DNA of 64,000 nucleotides. Origin: CAVSRC01 sp963830205. GTDB taxonomy: Bacteria > Pseudomonadota > Alphaproteobacteria > Rhizobiales > Kaistiaceae. The position numbers were made by a program, and so were the translations under genes. The stretch spans positions 62,001-126,000 of the forward strand of contig CAWHLP010000015.1 in the NCBI GenBank assembly GCA_963830205.1, given 5' to 3'. This document shows, piece by piece, positions 34,735-44,726 of this stretch. Under the pieces are notes generated by a model, which was not told where the DNA came from, did not search any database, and saw nothing but the letters and a program-made list of their open reading frames with translations. Numbering within the stretch: the first letter of the stretch is position 1; each line of letters opens with the position of its first letter.

Positions 34735-35205
34735 TACGTCGGACGATTCCCGATTGGGACAACGTTTTGCGACTCCCCATGGCGGGCGCCCGGCCGATAC
34801 AACCTGAGCTAATTGCGATTGATGGGACGGCGGCGGTCCGCGACACCGGCCGGGACCCTGGGTTCTTTACGGGATTTCAACAATTCGGTGCGTCTCACCG
34901 GTGTCTCACAATGCCCGCCTTTCGGTTCGTGATTATTTTGCCACGGCGCCGACAAAATGGACACGAACGCCCTGTTTCCAAGCGTTTTCGCATTGCGACG
35001 GTATGCCGTTTCGATATGGTGCGACTCGCGAAACGCGGGCACCCCGCGTGACGTGTTGGCAGGCGGATCACCCTGGGGTGGTGGAAATATCCGGGCCAAC
35101 TCGCGGGGAACGGGACAGTCGAGCGGGCGCTCACAAGACCGGAAACTTCCGGGAGCAACGGCGAGAAAGAACCTGCCCCTTGGAACATGGTTTGGAGGTC
35201 AGGAT
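34735..35205. other. Long leader/promoter region of the porin gene
   Basis: 471 bases without a supported gene. More AT-rich than the surroundings, as expected for a strongly expressed porin with a long 5' leader. A TTGCGA near 34993 with AT-rich sequence downstream is a possible promoter, not certain. Confidence 0.4.
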
Positions 35206-36316
35206 ATGAAGCTTAAGACCTTACTTCTCAGCTCCGCCGCCGCTTTTGCGGTCGTTGGTGGCGCTCAGGCGGCCGATCTGTCGGTTGCCGAGCCGGTCGA
35301 CTACGTCAAGGTTTGCGACGCTTTCGGCGCTGGCTACTGGTACATCCCGGGCACCGACACCTGCATCAAGATCGGTGGCCTGGTCCGTATGGACATCGTC
35401 TTCCACAGCAACAAGACCGTTGACTACGTCGGTAGCCACTCGGCCAGCTGGGAATTCGCGACCGAGGCGCATGTGAACGTCACCGCCAAGTCGATGACCG
35501 AATATGGCCCGCTCACGGCTTTCATGGAACTGCGTGCCCAGTCGAACAACAACGACAAGTCGAACCATTGGGTGTCCGCTACTGGCGCCGATACTGGTAA
35601 GTACGGTGCCTATCTCGACACCGCTTACCTCGAGCTCGGCATGCTCCTGGTCGGCCGTACCGGGTCGGTCTACGACTACTCCGGCGGCTTCAACTGGGAT
35701 TGGGCGAACTACAACTCCGACTCCGGCGCCGATCAGGTTCGCCTGACCTGGGCGATGAGCGGCTTCGGCATCCAGCTGGCCATCGAAGATCCGCGCGATC
35801 GTTGGGGCTCGAGCCTGTCGCAGAGCTACAGCATGCCGAACGTCGTCGGCAACATCTCGTGGTCGCAGGGCAAATGGTCTGCCCAGCTGTCCGGCGGCTT
35901 CGCCGAGACCACGTTCGGCAGCGGCTTCGGCGCTCAGATCGGCACGACCATCAAGCTCGACTCCATCGCTCCTGGCGATGCGTTGATGCTGAAGACGGCC
36001 TGGGCCCAGAACCAGGTGTGGAGCTTCGCGGCTTCGACCGGCCCGACCGGCGATACGAAGGGTAGCGTGTGGAGCGCGGCTGCGTCGTTCCAGCACTTCT
36101 GGTCTCCGATGCTGTCGTCGGCGGTCACCTTCCAGTACTTCAACGAGAGTGGCGCCAACACGGGCAATAACTACAACGCCTACTCGATCGCGGGCAACTT
36201 GGTGTGGTCTCCGGTCACCAACTTCTATCGCTGGTGTCGAGGGCGGCTACAGCAAGTACAGCAATGCTTCGACCGGCACCTGGGGCGTCAAGATCCGCTT
36301 GCAGCGTAGCTGGTAG
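35206..36316 (+). CDS. Alphaproteobacterial porin, Omp2/RopA type (one frameshift near the end)
   Basis: About 369 residues. Signal peptide MKLKTLLLSSAAAFAVVGGAQA, then AADLSVAEPVDYVKVCDAFG with the family Cys, GYWYIPGTDTCIKIGGLVRM and many amphipathic strands ending in aromatic residues. An extra base near 36229 shifts the frame; reading on in the next frame gives GVEGGYSKYSNASTGTWGVK, IRLQRSW and TAG at 36316, the correct Trp-terminated barrel end. Codon use is less GC-rich than in the neighbours, with many T/C-ended preferred codons, fitting high expression. Outer-membrane general porin. Confidence 0.95.
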
Positions 36317-36665
36317 TCCGGGCGAGCCGCTAAGGCTCATCTGACGAACTGATCATGGGGACCCGGCGGGGCAATCCGCCGGGTTCCTGCTTTTTGGGCT
36401 GGACACGTCCGCCCCGCCTGTTGCCCGGTCCCCCTGCGGCCAAGTTGGCGGGCAAATGCCTTGCGGCGGCGTGTGAGGGTGCCCTCGCGGCCTTCGATCG
36501 CCATGATCAAGGCACGAAAAGGCCGTCTTCACGTGCTCCGGATCGCTTGACGGCATGTGGATGAAGATGGCATCCGGTAAGTGGATGTGCGGCCGGCCAA
36601 GCGTGGAACCAGGGGCGGGTCTGCGGCGGTCTGCCGCCAGGTGCTGAACGCGGGAAACGTGCGGC
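36317..36665. other. Intergenic region downstream of the porin
   Basis: 349 bases. It holds the porin terminator (36361-36396); the rest shows no supported gene. Confidence 0.5.
36361..36396 (+). terminator. Rho-independent terminator of the porin gene
   Basis: Perfect 9-bp stem ACCCGGCGG (36361-36369) and CCGCCGGGT (36376-36384), 6-base loop, then TCCTGCTTTTT. Confidence 0.85.
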
Positions 36666-38798
36666 ATGAACTGGCAGAGGTGGATTCGCCCCGGGCTGGT
36701 GACGACGATTCTGGTCGCCGTGATTGCCGTCATTGTCCGAACCGGATCGATCGAGCGTGAGTTGGTGGGCGAGGTCAACGCCAAGCTGACCGCCCAGGGA
36801 CAGGCGTGGGCAACCGCTGACGCCTCGGCCCGCGACGTCACCATCAAGGGCGTTGCGCCGACACCGGAATCGCAGCAGGCGGCGATCCGCCTGGCACAGA
36901 CGGCGCCCGGCGTGCACTCGGTGACGGATCGCACCAGCCTTCTGCCGATCGCCGCGCCCTATGTCTGGAACGCGCACCGCACCGGTCGCAAGGTGACGCT
37001 GACCGGCTCGGTGCCCTCGGAAGGTTTGCGCGGGTCGCTTCTGGCGGCTGCCAGGCGCGCTTTGCCGCAGGCGGAGATCGTCGACCAGATGGTGCCGGCC
37101 CGCGGCGCGCCGGATGCGTTCAGCCCGGCCGTGGCCTTCTCGCTGCTGCGCCTTGCCGACCTCAACGAGGGAACCGTCACGCTGACCGATTCGACGCTTG
37201 TCGTTCAGGGCGTGGCGCGCGACGCCCAGGCCTATGCCACGGCACTGAAGGCGATCCACGACGATGTCCCGGCTGGTATCAAGCTGGGGCCGGTCGAGGT
37301 CCAGCCAGCGCGTGCCGACCCGTTCGTGTGGTCGGCGAATTTCGACGGTTCATCGGTCGTGCTGGCCGGCTACGTCCCCAACGACGTCGTGCGCGAGGCG
37401 CTGGTGGCGGCGGCCAAGGAGACGCTGCCCGGCGTGCCGGTCGACGACCGGGCGGCGATCGCTTCGGGCGATCCGCCGGGTTTCGAAGAGGCGGCGACCT
37501 TCGCCCTCACGGCGCTCAACCGGCTGAGCAAGGGCGGGGTGACCCTCGACGGGCTCAAGCTGGACGTCGCCGGCGAGGCCAAGACGGTCGATGACTATGA
37601 GGCCGTGCTCGCCAGCCTCGGCGGCTCGCTGCCCCAGGGGATGCAGGTGGTCGACACCGAGATCACGCCGGCGACGGTTTCGCCCTATTTCTGGAAGGCC
37701 GAGCGGGTCGACGGTCGTGTGGTGCTCAGCGGTTATGTCCCGAGCCCGCAGAACCGGGCCGAGGTCACGGCGCTGACGCAATCGCTGTTCGCGGGCGTCG
37801 CCATCGACCAGAAGGTGCGGATTGCCATCGGTGGACCGCGCATGGACTGGCTGGGTGCCATCAAGTTCGCTCTCGGCCAACTCGCGCAATTGAGCCGCGG
37901 CTCGGTCGAACTCGGCGACATGACCTATTCCGTCGCCGGCGAAGCGGCGACCTCAGGCGCCTTCGTCGCACTGACCGACGTGACCGCGCGCACCCTGCCG
38001 GCAAGCCTGACCCTGAAGCAGGCCGACATCGTGCCGCCGCATGTGTCGCCCTACGGCTTCGCCGCCGAACGGCAGGGCACCGGCATCGTGCTCAGCGGTG
38101 ATGTCGCCAGCGCGGTGCAACATCAGCAGATTCTGGACGTGGTCCATCGCAAGTTCGGAGCCGTTGCGGTCGACGATCATCTGACCTTTGCCAGCGGTGC
38201 TCCGGACGGCTTTGCCGGCGCCACCGAAGCGGTGCTGCAGGCGCTCAGCCGCCTGTCGGGAGGACGGGCGACGATCGTCGACAGCGCTGTGACGATCACC
38301 GGCAATACCTATTATCCTGCGGCGATGGACGAGATTGCCGGGGAGCTCAAGTCGGGATTGCCGGACGGGTTCACGATTGGAGCGGATAGCATCGCCGCGC
38401 GGCAGGGCGACCAACCGGTCAGCGCCGACCAGTGCCGCGACCTGATGCAGACCGTGCTCAAGTCGGGCGGCATCGGGTTCGATGGCGGCAAGGCCGAATT
38501 GACCGAGGACAGCGAAGGCGTCCTCGACCGCGCCTCGGCGATCATCACACGCTGCCCTGAAGCCGGCGTCGAGGTGGGGGCGCACAGCGATTCGGATGGC
38601 TCGGCCTCGCGCAACCGCGACCTGACGCAGTCGCGCGCCGAGACCATTGTCGAGTATCTTGTGGCGGCCGGCGTCCAGCGTGAGCGCCTGACTGCGGTGG
38701 GATACGGCGAGACCAAGCCGATCGCCGACAACACGACGGCGGCGGGCAAGGCCGCCAACCGGCGCATCGAGTTCACCTTCAGCGAGCCGGCGGGGTGA
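36666..38798 (+). CDS. OmpA-domain protein with four ~121-residue BON-like modules
   Basis: 710 residues. One N-terminal membrane anchor (about residues 9-26, LVTTILVAVIAVIV). A first BON-like stretch (VTIKGVAPTPES) is followed by four tandem modules at about 98-218, 219-339, 340-461 and 462-582, each opening with PY/F-x-W/F and a VTL/VVL-x-G-x-V-P-S strand. The C-terminal OmpA-like peptidoglycan-binding domain (about 590-706) has EVGAHSDSDGSASRNRDLTQ, SRAETIVEYLVAAGV and GYGETKPIADN...NRRIEF. It should span from the inner membrane into the periplasm and grip peptidoglycan. It overlaps the next small gene by one base. Confidence 0.9.
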   Translation: MNWQRWIRPGLVTTILVAVIAVIVRTGSIERELVGEVNAKLTAQGQAWATADASARDVTIKGVAPTPESQQAAIRLAQTAPGVHSVTDRTSLLPIAAPYVWNAHRTGRKVTLTGSVPSEGLRGSLLAAARRALPQAEIVDQMVPARGAPDAFSPAVAFSLLRLADLNEGTVTLTDSTLVVQGVARDAQAYATALKAIHDDVPAGIKLGPVEVQPARADPFVWSANFDGSSVVLAGYVPNDVVREALVAAAKETLPGVPVDDRAAIASGDPPGFEEAATFALTALNRLSKGGVTLDGLKLDVAGEAKTVDDYEAVLASLGGSLPQGMQVVDTEITPATVSPYFWKAERVDGRVVLSGYVPSPQNRAEVTALTQSLFAGVAIDQKVRIAIGGPRMDWLGAIKFALGQLAQLSRGSVELGDMTYSVAGEAATSGAFVALTDVTARTLPASLTLKQADIVPPHVSPYGFAAERQGTGIVLSGDVASAVQHQQILDVVHRKFGAVAVDDHLTFASGAPDGFAGATEAVLQALSRLSGGRATIVDSAVTITGNTYYPAAMDEIAGELKSGLPDGFTIGADSIAARQGDQPVSADQCRDLMQTVLKSGGIGFDGGKAELTEDSEGVLDRASAIITRCPEAGVEVGAHSDSDGSASRNRDLTQSRAETIVEYLVAAGVQRERLTAVGYGETKPIADNTTAAGKAANRRIEFTFSEPAG

Positions 38799-38944
38799 TG
38801 ACCATGCTTTTCGTAATCGCAGCCTATTGGCCATTCCTGCTGATCATGCTGCTGATCGGCGCCGCCGTCGGCTGGTGGTACCAGGATCCCCGCGCCGTGG
38901 ACGATCTCACGGCGTGGCTGGAGCGGGAGCCCGACGAGCCGTGA
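38798..38944 (+). CDS. Tiny membrane protein (48 residues)
   Basis: Starts at ATG 38798, sharing its A with the TGA of the OmpA-like gene. MTMLFVIAAYWPFLLIMLLI with GAAVGWWY is a single transmembrane helix, followed by an acidic tail DPRAVDDLTAWLEREPDEP. Its own stop overlaps the GTG of the next gene, so all three are translationally coupled. Function unknown. Confidence 0.8.
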   Translation: MTMLFVIAAYWPFLLIMLLIGAAVGWWYQDPRAVDDLTAWLEREPDEP

Positions 38945-39811
38945 TCTGGCACTTCTTCGAAGTGTGGGCGCTCATGGTTGTGGCGTTCGCCATCGGCTGC
39001 CCGCTCGGCGCGGTGACCTACCGGCTGGTCGCCGAGAGCCCCCTTGGCGATCTGCAAGGGGACTTCGCCGACGTGGTCGGCGATCTGGTCGATGGCATCA
39101 AGAGCCGACTCGGCATCGGGCCGGTGTGGCGGCCGGAATACCGCCGCCTGATCGAGCGCCACGACGCGGAGGAAAGGCAGGATCACGGCAGCCTCAGGCC
39201 CGCAGCCGCCGCTCGGCAGGAGCGTCTGCCTGCCCGGCGGCGTGCCGATGATCAGCGATCGGTCCGGCGAGACGGATGCGGACATATTCGGCGGTACTGA
39301 GGCGGCCGAGGACTTTGCGGAGATCCCATCGGGCTCGGTGGACGACTTGGTCGAGAGCGGGGAAGCCGCCATGGCGCGGCCGATGGCGCTGGCCGCGCCA
39401 CGCAACGGCGTGCCAGACGACCTGCAGCGCATCCGCGGCATCGGCCGGCGGATCGAGCAGCGCCTCAATGCACTCGGCATCTACCATTTCGGACAGATCG
39501 CCGCGTGGACCCCGGCTGAGATGCGCTGGGTGGCCCAGCAGCTCGCCTTCCCGGATCGCATCGATCGCGACGACTGGACCGGCCAGGCCATCGTTCTGGC
39601 GGCCGGTGGCAATACCGGCTTCGTCAAGTCGGCCAACCGTCGGCGTACGCGACGGCAGGAGCGGGCATTCGCCGAGGTGGCACGACGCGAGGCCGAGGCG
39701 GCGAAGCGTGCGGCCAGGGACAACACGATCGCTCCCGAGAGCGGGGAAGTGGGCGAAGAGGACGTGGCCCTCGGAGATGAGGGCGCCGAGGGCGAGAGAA
39801 GGACGGACTAG
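38941..39811 (+). CDS. Membrane-anchored helix-hairpin-helix-like protein (one frameshift)
   Basis: GTG 38941 overlaps the previous stop (GTGA). The N-terminus is one transmembrane helix (WHFFEVWALMVVAFAIGCPLGAV... about residues 3-25) and an amphipathic stretch GDLQGDFADVVGDLVDGIKS. A +1 shift lies between about 39170 and 39235. The second frame gives MISDRSGETDADIFGG, then the HhH-like DDLQRIRGIGRRIEQRLNAL and GIYHFGQIAAWTPAEMRWVA, and a basic-acidic tail. The HhH block resembles the helix-hairpin-helix tail found in various alphaproteobacterial proteins. It could also be two adjacent genes. Confidence 0.65.
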
Positions 39812-40845
39812 ACGGTCTTCTCGGGGTCCGGTGCCTCGGGCGCGGTGACTGCGTCAAGATCGAAGCGCGCTTCCTCGCGCGGCATGACCGCATCGACCGG
39901 CGGGCCATTTCCTTCGACGGCGGTGACGAAGGCGGAAATCCGGGCGAGCAGCTGTCCGTAGCGGAGCAGCGGCGCATGTCCCTCGCCGGCGACGGTGACG
40001 GTCTCGACCTTGGAATGTTCCTCGGTCATGCGGGCCACGGTCTCGGCCGACAGCATGTCGGAATTCTCGCCGCGGATGGAGAGGATCGGGATCGGCCTGA
40101 GCGCGCGGAATTCCTCCCACATCGCCGGCAGGGGCTGGTCCAGTTCGAGGCCGTCGAAGGCCTGGGCCAGCTTGGCGTCGTAGGCGCCGACCGGCCCGTC
40201 GCCCTCATCGTTGAAGGTCAGGCGGGCATAGTAGTCCCAGTCAACGTCGCGCCAGGCCGGGAAGCCGGCGCCGTGGATGCGCTTCAGCAGATGGGCGGCA
40301 TCGGCCCAGTCGTCGGGCAGCGGCGTGCGCCCGGCATAGGTCTTGATGCGGGCCAGGCCCTGCACTTCGATGACCGGCCCGACATCGTTGAGCACCAGGC
40401 CGGCGACGGTGGCCGGCCGCGCCAGCCCCATCAGCATGCCGATGATGCCGCCGCGCGAGGTGCCGACGACCACGGCGCGGGGAATGTTGAGCGCGGCCAT
40501 GCCGTCGAGCACGTCGTTCATCTCGGTGAGCGGGTTGTAGCTCTCAGCGCTCGCTGCCCATTGCGACCGGCCGCGGCCGCGATAGTCGAACGCGACCACC
40601 CGGCGCGGCCGGTGGCGGTGGGCCGACAGGTGGACGGCAAGCTCGTGGAAATCGCGGCTGTCGCGCGTGAAACCGGCCAGGCAGACGACGGGCAGCCAGG
40701 GTGACAGCGGATTGCCGTAGTCGCGGGCCGACAGCTTGAGGCCGTCGGAACTCGTGTAGATCGCCTCGCGGAAGGTCGGCTGAACCGGCGCTTCGCTCTC
40801 TTCGCTGGCGTCGGGGGGACTGTCTGGGCGGGGTTTGCGGGCCAT
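39808..40845 (-). CDS. Alpha/beta hydrolase
   Basis: 345 residues, cytoplasmic. Oxyanion region VVCLAGFTRDSRDFHELAVH, nucleophile elbow GTSRGG (Ser about residue 133), then LNDVGPVIE, acid loop RGENSDMLSAETVA and His in GEGHAPLL, so the Ser-Asp-His triad is complete. The 'LTRDSRDF' and 'NDVGP' motifs are typical of alphaproteobacterial hydrolases of unknown substrate. Its stop overlaps that of the converging HhH-like gene by 4 bases. Confidence 0.92.
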   Translation of the reverse strand: MARKPRPDSPPDASEESEAPVQPTFREAIYTSSDGLKLSARDYGNPLSPWLPVVCLAGFTRDSRDFHELAVHLSAHRHRPRRVVAFDYRGRGRSQWAASAESYNPLTEMNDVLDGMAALNIPRAVVVGTSRGGIIGMLMGLARPATVAGLVLNDVGPVIEVQGLARIKTYAGRTPLPDDWADAAHLLKRIHGAGFPAWRDVDWDYYARLTFNDEGDGPVGAYDAKLAQAFDGLELDQPLPAMWEEFRALRPIPILSIRGENSDMLSAETVARMTEEHSKVETVTVAGEGHAPLLRYGQLLARISAFVTAVEGNGPPVDAVMPREEARFDLDAVTAPEAPDPEKTV

Positions 40846-40876
40846 GGGGCGATATCAGCCGGCACCCCGGCCGGCG

Positions 40877-43147
40877 TCAACCGGCTGACTTGCCCCGCTT
40901 AAGGTCGGCCTCGATGACCAGTGCCGGCTGGCCGAGGCGGGCGCGGTAGACTTGCAGGTTCTCCATGATGCGCTGGACGTAGTTGCGCGTCTCGGTGAAG
41001 GGAATCATCTCGATCCAGTCGACGACGTCGACCTTGGGGTCGCGCGGATCGCCGTGCTGCTTGACCCATTGGGCGACGCGGCTGGCGCCGGCGTTGTAGG
41101 CGGCGAAGGTCATCACGTAGGAACCGCCGAAATCATCGACCAGCGCGCCGAGATGGGCGGCGCCGAGCGTGGCGTTGTAGGCGGGGTCCGAGGTGAGCCG
41201 CGCCTGGGAATAGGGAAGCCCGAGCGACTTGGCGACGGTGCGGGCCGTCGCCGGCATCAGTTGCAGGAGCCCGCGGGCGCCGGCCCGGCTGATCGCCTCC
41301 GAATTGAAGGCGCTTTCCTGCCGGGCGATGGCGTAGACGACCGATTTCTCGACGTTCGGCATCTTGGCTGAAGCCGGGATCGCTTCGGTCGGAAAAGCCA
41401 GCGCTTCCACCGGCATGCCGCGCACGGCCGCCGTCTTCCCGATCTGCAGGGCGATCTGGTATTCGCCGTTCTGGTCGGCCATGGCGGCGAGCAAAGCGAT
41501 CTCCGCCGGGTCGTTCAGCGTGTCGGCCAGCGAACGATAGAACAGCCCGACACTGTTGGTCCGTCCGGCGGCGGTGAGGTGCTGGATGACCTTGACCAGC
41601 TCGCGGTTGGCGAAGCGGTCGCGCGTGGCGCCATCGGGGACGGGGAGCTGCGACAGGGGCAGCTTGGTGTTGCCCAGGCGGGCCAGCGCCAGTTGGCCGT
41701 AGAAGGTGGTCGGATAGGCGCCGGCACGGCGGAAGTGGCCGGCGGCTGTGGCCTTGTCGCCGGCGGCGGCTGCGGCGCGGCCCATCCAGTATTCGGCGCG
41801 CGACAGGCTGAGCGGCATGCTCGATATCGCGGCGATTTCAGCGAAATGCTTGGCCGCGGTCGCCGGGTCGTGGAGGAACTCGAGCGCGTACCAGCCGGCG
41901 TGGAACTCGGCCTCGGCGCGGAAGGTGGCCGATTCGGCCGAATGGCCGGCGGCGATCTGGTAGGCGAGCTTGGCCTTGCCATCCTCGATCAAGGCGCGGG
42001 AGATCAGGCGGCGCTCGATCCACCAATCGTCGGGCGCGACCAGCTTGGCGGCATCGTGGGGCGCTGACAGCAGCAGGCTGGCGGCATCATCGATCTTGTC
42101 GGCGCGGCGCAGCGCCTGAATGCGCGAATAGAGGGCAAGCGGATCATTGCGGACAGACTGCGGCAGGGCGGTCAGCTCGCGGTAGGCGGTCTTGCGCTTC
42201 TTGATCGTCGAGGTGACCGCCTTGGCCAGCGCCACCTGGTCCTTGCCGAGCAGGGCAGCGACGCGCAGGGCATCGTCCGAATTGCCGTCGTAGAGCAGCC
42301 GGTCCATGCGGGCCTTGTGATCGGCGGCGGTCAGCATGTCGCCGAACTCGGAGAGGACGGTCTTCTCGTCCGACTGCGAGCAATCCTCGTTGCGCCAGAA
42401 GTTGCGGATGAGCGTGGCCGCGTCCTTCTGCCGGCCGCTGGCGACATAGGCTTCGGCGAGCTTGATGGTCGCGCCATCGGTGATCGGCGCGGAACCGCCG
42501 AGCGCCTTGATGGCATCGGCCGGCGCCGGCTTCTCGCGGACGACCGCCTGCTCGTAGCGGATGCGCAGCAGGGTCTGCCCCGGCCAGCCGTTGAGCTTGT
42601 TCAAAACGGCCAGGATGCGCGAAGAGGGCACGGCATCACTGCCGCTGGTGGCGACCAGCCAGTCGACGATCTTGATGTCGACCGGGTCGGGCAGGGCATA
42701 GGCGGCGACCGTGGCGGCCGCCGGGTCGCCATTGTCGAGGAGCTTCAATGCAAGCTTGAGCCCGGCGGAGTTGAGGGCCGCCGGCGCCGACGGGGCGGGT
42801 GCGGGAATCGGCGGCGCTTCCACCGACGCGGCATCGCCCGCCTGGGGTGCGTCGCTGTCCTCGCTCGCCCGACCCTCGTCGGGTGCGTCGGCGATGAGCG
42901 CGGCGATGGGGTCGTCGGGGGCCGCGGCTGCCTGATCGGGTGCGGCAGCCGACACGGAGACCGCTCCGGGCGCCACCGGTGGCCTGAGGCTCGGCACCGG
43001 CACATGGACGGCGGCGGGGGCAGCCTTCTTGCTGGCGGCCAGCGCTTCGGGCGCCGCGGCCACAAAGACAAGCGCCAGCGTCGCCAGCGTGCCTGCTGCG
43101 GCTGACGCCAACCAGCGACCGGTCGTGCCGGCTGCGGCAGTCATCAT
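40877..43147 (-). CDS. Soluble lytic murein transglycosylase (Slt type)
   Basis: About 756 residues from ATG 43147, which begins a signal-like segment (TTGRWLASAAAGTLATLALV...). A Pro/Ala-rich linker, a long alpha-helical U-domain and then the SLT catalytic domain follow: YAIARQESAFNSEAISRAGA with catalytic Glu near residue 608, GLLQLMPATARTVAKSLGL, AAYNAGASRVAQWVKQHGDP and IPFTETRNYVQRIMENLQVY. It cleaves peptidoglycan to 1,6-anhydromuropeptides in the periplasm. Divergent from dapA; an upstream ATG at 43288 would remove the signal-like start. Confidence 0.93.
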   Translation of the reverse strand: MMTAAAGTTGRWLASAAAGTLATLALVFVAAAPEALAASKKAAPAAVHVPVPSLRPPVAPGAVSVSAAAPDQAAAAPDDPIAALIADAPDEGRASEDSDAPQAGDAASVEAPPIPAPAPSAPAALNSAGLKLALKLLDNGDPAAATVAAYALPDPVDIKIVDWLVATSGSDAVPSSRILAVLNKLNGWPGQTLLRIRYEQAVVREKPAPADAIKALGGSAPITDGATIKLAEAYVASGRQKDAATLIRNFWRNEDCSQSDEKTVLSEFGDMLTAADHKARMDRLLYDGNSDDALRVAALLGKDQVALAKAVTSTIKKRKTAYRELTALPQSVRNDPLALYSRIQALRRADKIDDAASLLLSAPHDAAKLVAPDDWWIERRLISRALIEDGKAKLAYQIAAGHSAESATFRAEAEFHAGWYALEFLHDPATAAKHFAEIAAISSMPLSLSRAEYWMGRAAAAAGDKATAAGHFRRAGAYPTTFYGQLALARLGNTKLPLSQLPVPDGATRDRFANRELVKVIQHLTAAGRTNSVGLFYRSLADTLNDPAEIALLAAMADQNGEYQIALQIGKTAAVRGMPVEALAFPTEAIPASAKMPNVEKSVVYAIARQESAFNSEAISRAGARGLLQLMPATARTVAKSLGLPYSQARLTSDPAYNATLGAAHLGALVDDFGGSYVMTFAAYNAGASRVAQWVKQHGDPRDPKVDVVDWIEMIPFTETRNYVQRIMENLQVYRARLGQPALVIEADLKRGKSAG

Positions 43148-43369
43148 GGTCTCGTCGTCCTCGGTGTCGCCCTCGGTGCGGGGACGTGCGCCCCACGTGC
43201 TCTCTGTCCGAGAAGGTCCATTGCCTTGCTGAAAGAAGCTATTGTGCCATAGTGAACGATTGCTTGACGACCGTGCTTTCTTGCCCACAAGAGGGGCAGG
43301 GACTATGGTCGCCCAAAGGATTTAAACCGCCGAGTTTGACCATAATTCGGCCGCCGGAAGTGGATTTTC

Positions 43370-44245
43370 ATGTTCACAGGATCAATCACTGCCCTGGTGA
43401 CGCCGATGCGCGACGGCCGCTTCGACGAAGAAGCGTTTCGCGGCTTCGTCGACTGGCAGGTCAGCGAGGGGACGCACGGCCTGGTGCCGGTTGGCACGAC
43501 GGGTGAGAGCCCGACGCTCAGCCACGAAGAGCACAAGCGCGTCGTCCAGGTCTGCATCGAGGTCGCCGGCGGTCGCGTGCCGGTGATCGCCGGTGCCGGC
43601 TCCAACAACACGATCGAGGCGATCGAGCTCGCCCGCTTCGCCGAAAAGGCCGGGGCGGATGGCCTGCTGGTGGTGACGCCCTACTACAACAAGCCCAGCC
43701 AGGAAGGGCTCTACCAGCACTACAAGGCGATCAACGACGCGGTCGGCATCCCGATCATCATCTACAACATCCCGCCGCGCTCGGTGATCGACATGAGCGT
43801 CGAGACGATGGCGCGCCTGTTCGAACTGAAGAACATCGCCGGCGTCAAGGACGCCACCGCCAAGATCGACCGCATCAGCCTGCAACGGCAAGCCATGGGG
43901 CCGGAGTTCAACCAGCTCTCCGGCGAAGACGCCACGGCGCTTGCCGTGATGGCCCATGGTGGCCACGGCTGCATCTCGGTCACCTCGAATGTCGCGCCCA
44001 AGGCTCAGTCCGAGTTCCAGGAGGCCTGCCTGGCGGGTGATTTCGCCAAGGCCCTGCAATACCAGGACCGGATGATGCCGCTGCACAAGGCGTTGTTCCT
44101 GGAGCCCAACCCGGCCGGCGCCAAGTATGCGCTGTCGCTGCTCGGGCGGATGGGCGAGGAGCTGCGCCTGCCGCTGGTGACGGTGACGGAGAACGCGCGC
44201 ACCGAGATCCGTGCGGCCATGGTGCACGCCGGCCTGACGAACTGA
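43370..44245 (+). CDS. dapA: 4-hydroxy-tetrahydrodipicolinate synthase
   Basis: 291 residues. Condenses pyruvate with aspartate semialdehyde in lysine and diaminopimelate synthesis. The Schiff-base Lys160 (IAGVKDAT), Tyr132 (IYNIPPRS), Thr43/Thr44 (VGTTGE) and Tyr106 (TPYYNKP) are all present. smpB starts 4 bases after the stop, so they are cotranscribed, as in related genomes. Confidence 0.97.
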   Translation: MFTGSITALVTPMRDGRFDEEAFRGFVDWQVSEGTHGLVPVGTTGESPTLSHEEHKRVVQVCIEVAGGRVPVIAGAGSNNTIEAIELARFAEKAGADGLLVVTPYYNKPSQEGLYQHYKAINDAVGIPIIIYNIPPRSVIDMSVETMARLFELKNIAGVKDATAKIDRISLQRQAMGPEFNQLSGEDATALAVMAHGGHGCISVTSNVAPKAQSEFQEACLAGDFAKALQYQDRMMPLHKALFLEPNPAGAKYALSLLGRMGEELRLPLVTVTENARTEIRAAMVHAGLTN

Positions 44246-44249
44246 TCCG

Positions 44250-44726
44250 ATGACTGCCAAGAAGGACAAGGCGCCGAACCGGAATGCGGCGGTCAACCGG
44301 CGTGCGCGCTTCCAATACGAGATTGGCCAGACCTACGAGGCCGGCATCGCGCTCAGCGGCACCGAGGTGAAGTCGCTGCGCGAAGGTCGTTCCAATATCG
44401 CCGACGCCTATGCCGGCGAGCGGGGCGGCGAGATGTGGCTCTACAACGCCTACATCCCCGAATACCTGCAGGCGAACCGCTTCAATCACGAGACCCGGCG
44501 GCCGCGCAAGCTGCTGCTGCACAAGCGCGAGATCGGCCGGCTGGTCGGCGCCGTCGACCGCGAGGGCATGACCGTCGTGCCGCTCAGGATCTTCTTCAAC
44601 GATCGCGGGCGGGCAAAGGTCGAGCTGGCGGTGGCGCGGGGCAAGAAGCTGCACGACAAGCGCGAGACGTCGAAACAGCGCGACTGGGGCCGCGAGAAGG
44701 CCCGGCTGTTGCGCGACAAGGGCTGA
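44250..44726 (+). CDS. smpB: SsrA-binding protein SmpB
   Basis: 158 residues. Binds tmRNA and places it in the stalled ribosome. Markers: NRRARFQYEIGQTYEAGIAL, SGTEVKSLREGRSNIADAYA, NPxRPRKLLLHK-type segment (RRPRKLLLHKREI) and the basic C-terminal tail KKLHDKRETSKQRDWGREKA that reaches into the mRNA channel. It sits between dapA and a coupled acetyltransferase. Confidence 0.97.
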   Translation: MTAKKDKAPNRNAAVNRRARFQYEIGQTYEAGIALSGTEVKSLREGRSNIADAYAGERGGEMWLYNAYIPEYLQANRFNHETRRPRKLLLHKREIGRLVGAVDREGMTVVPLRIFFNDRGRAKVELAVARGKKLHDKRETSKQRDWGREKARLLRDKG

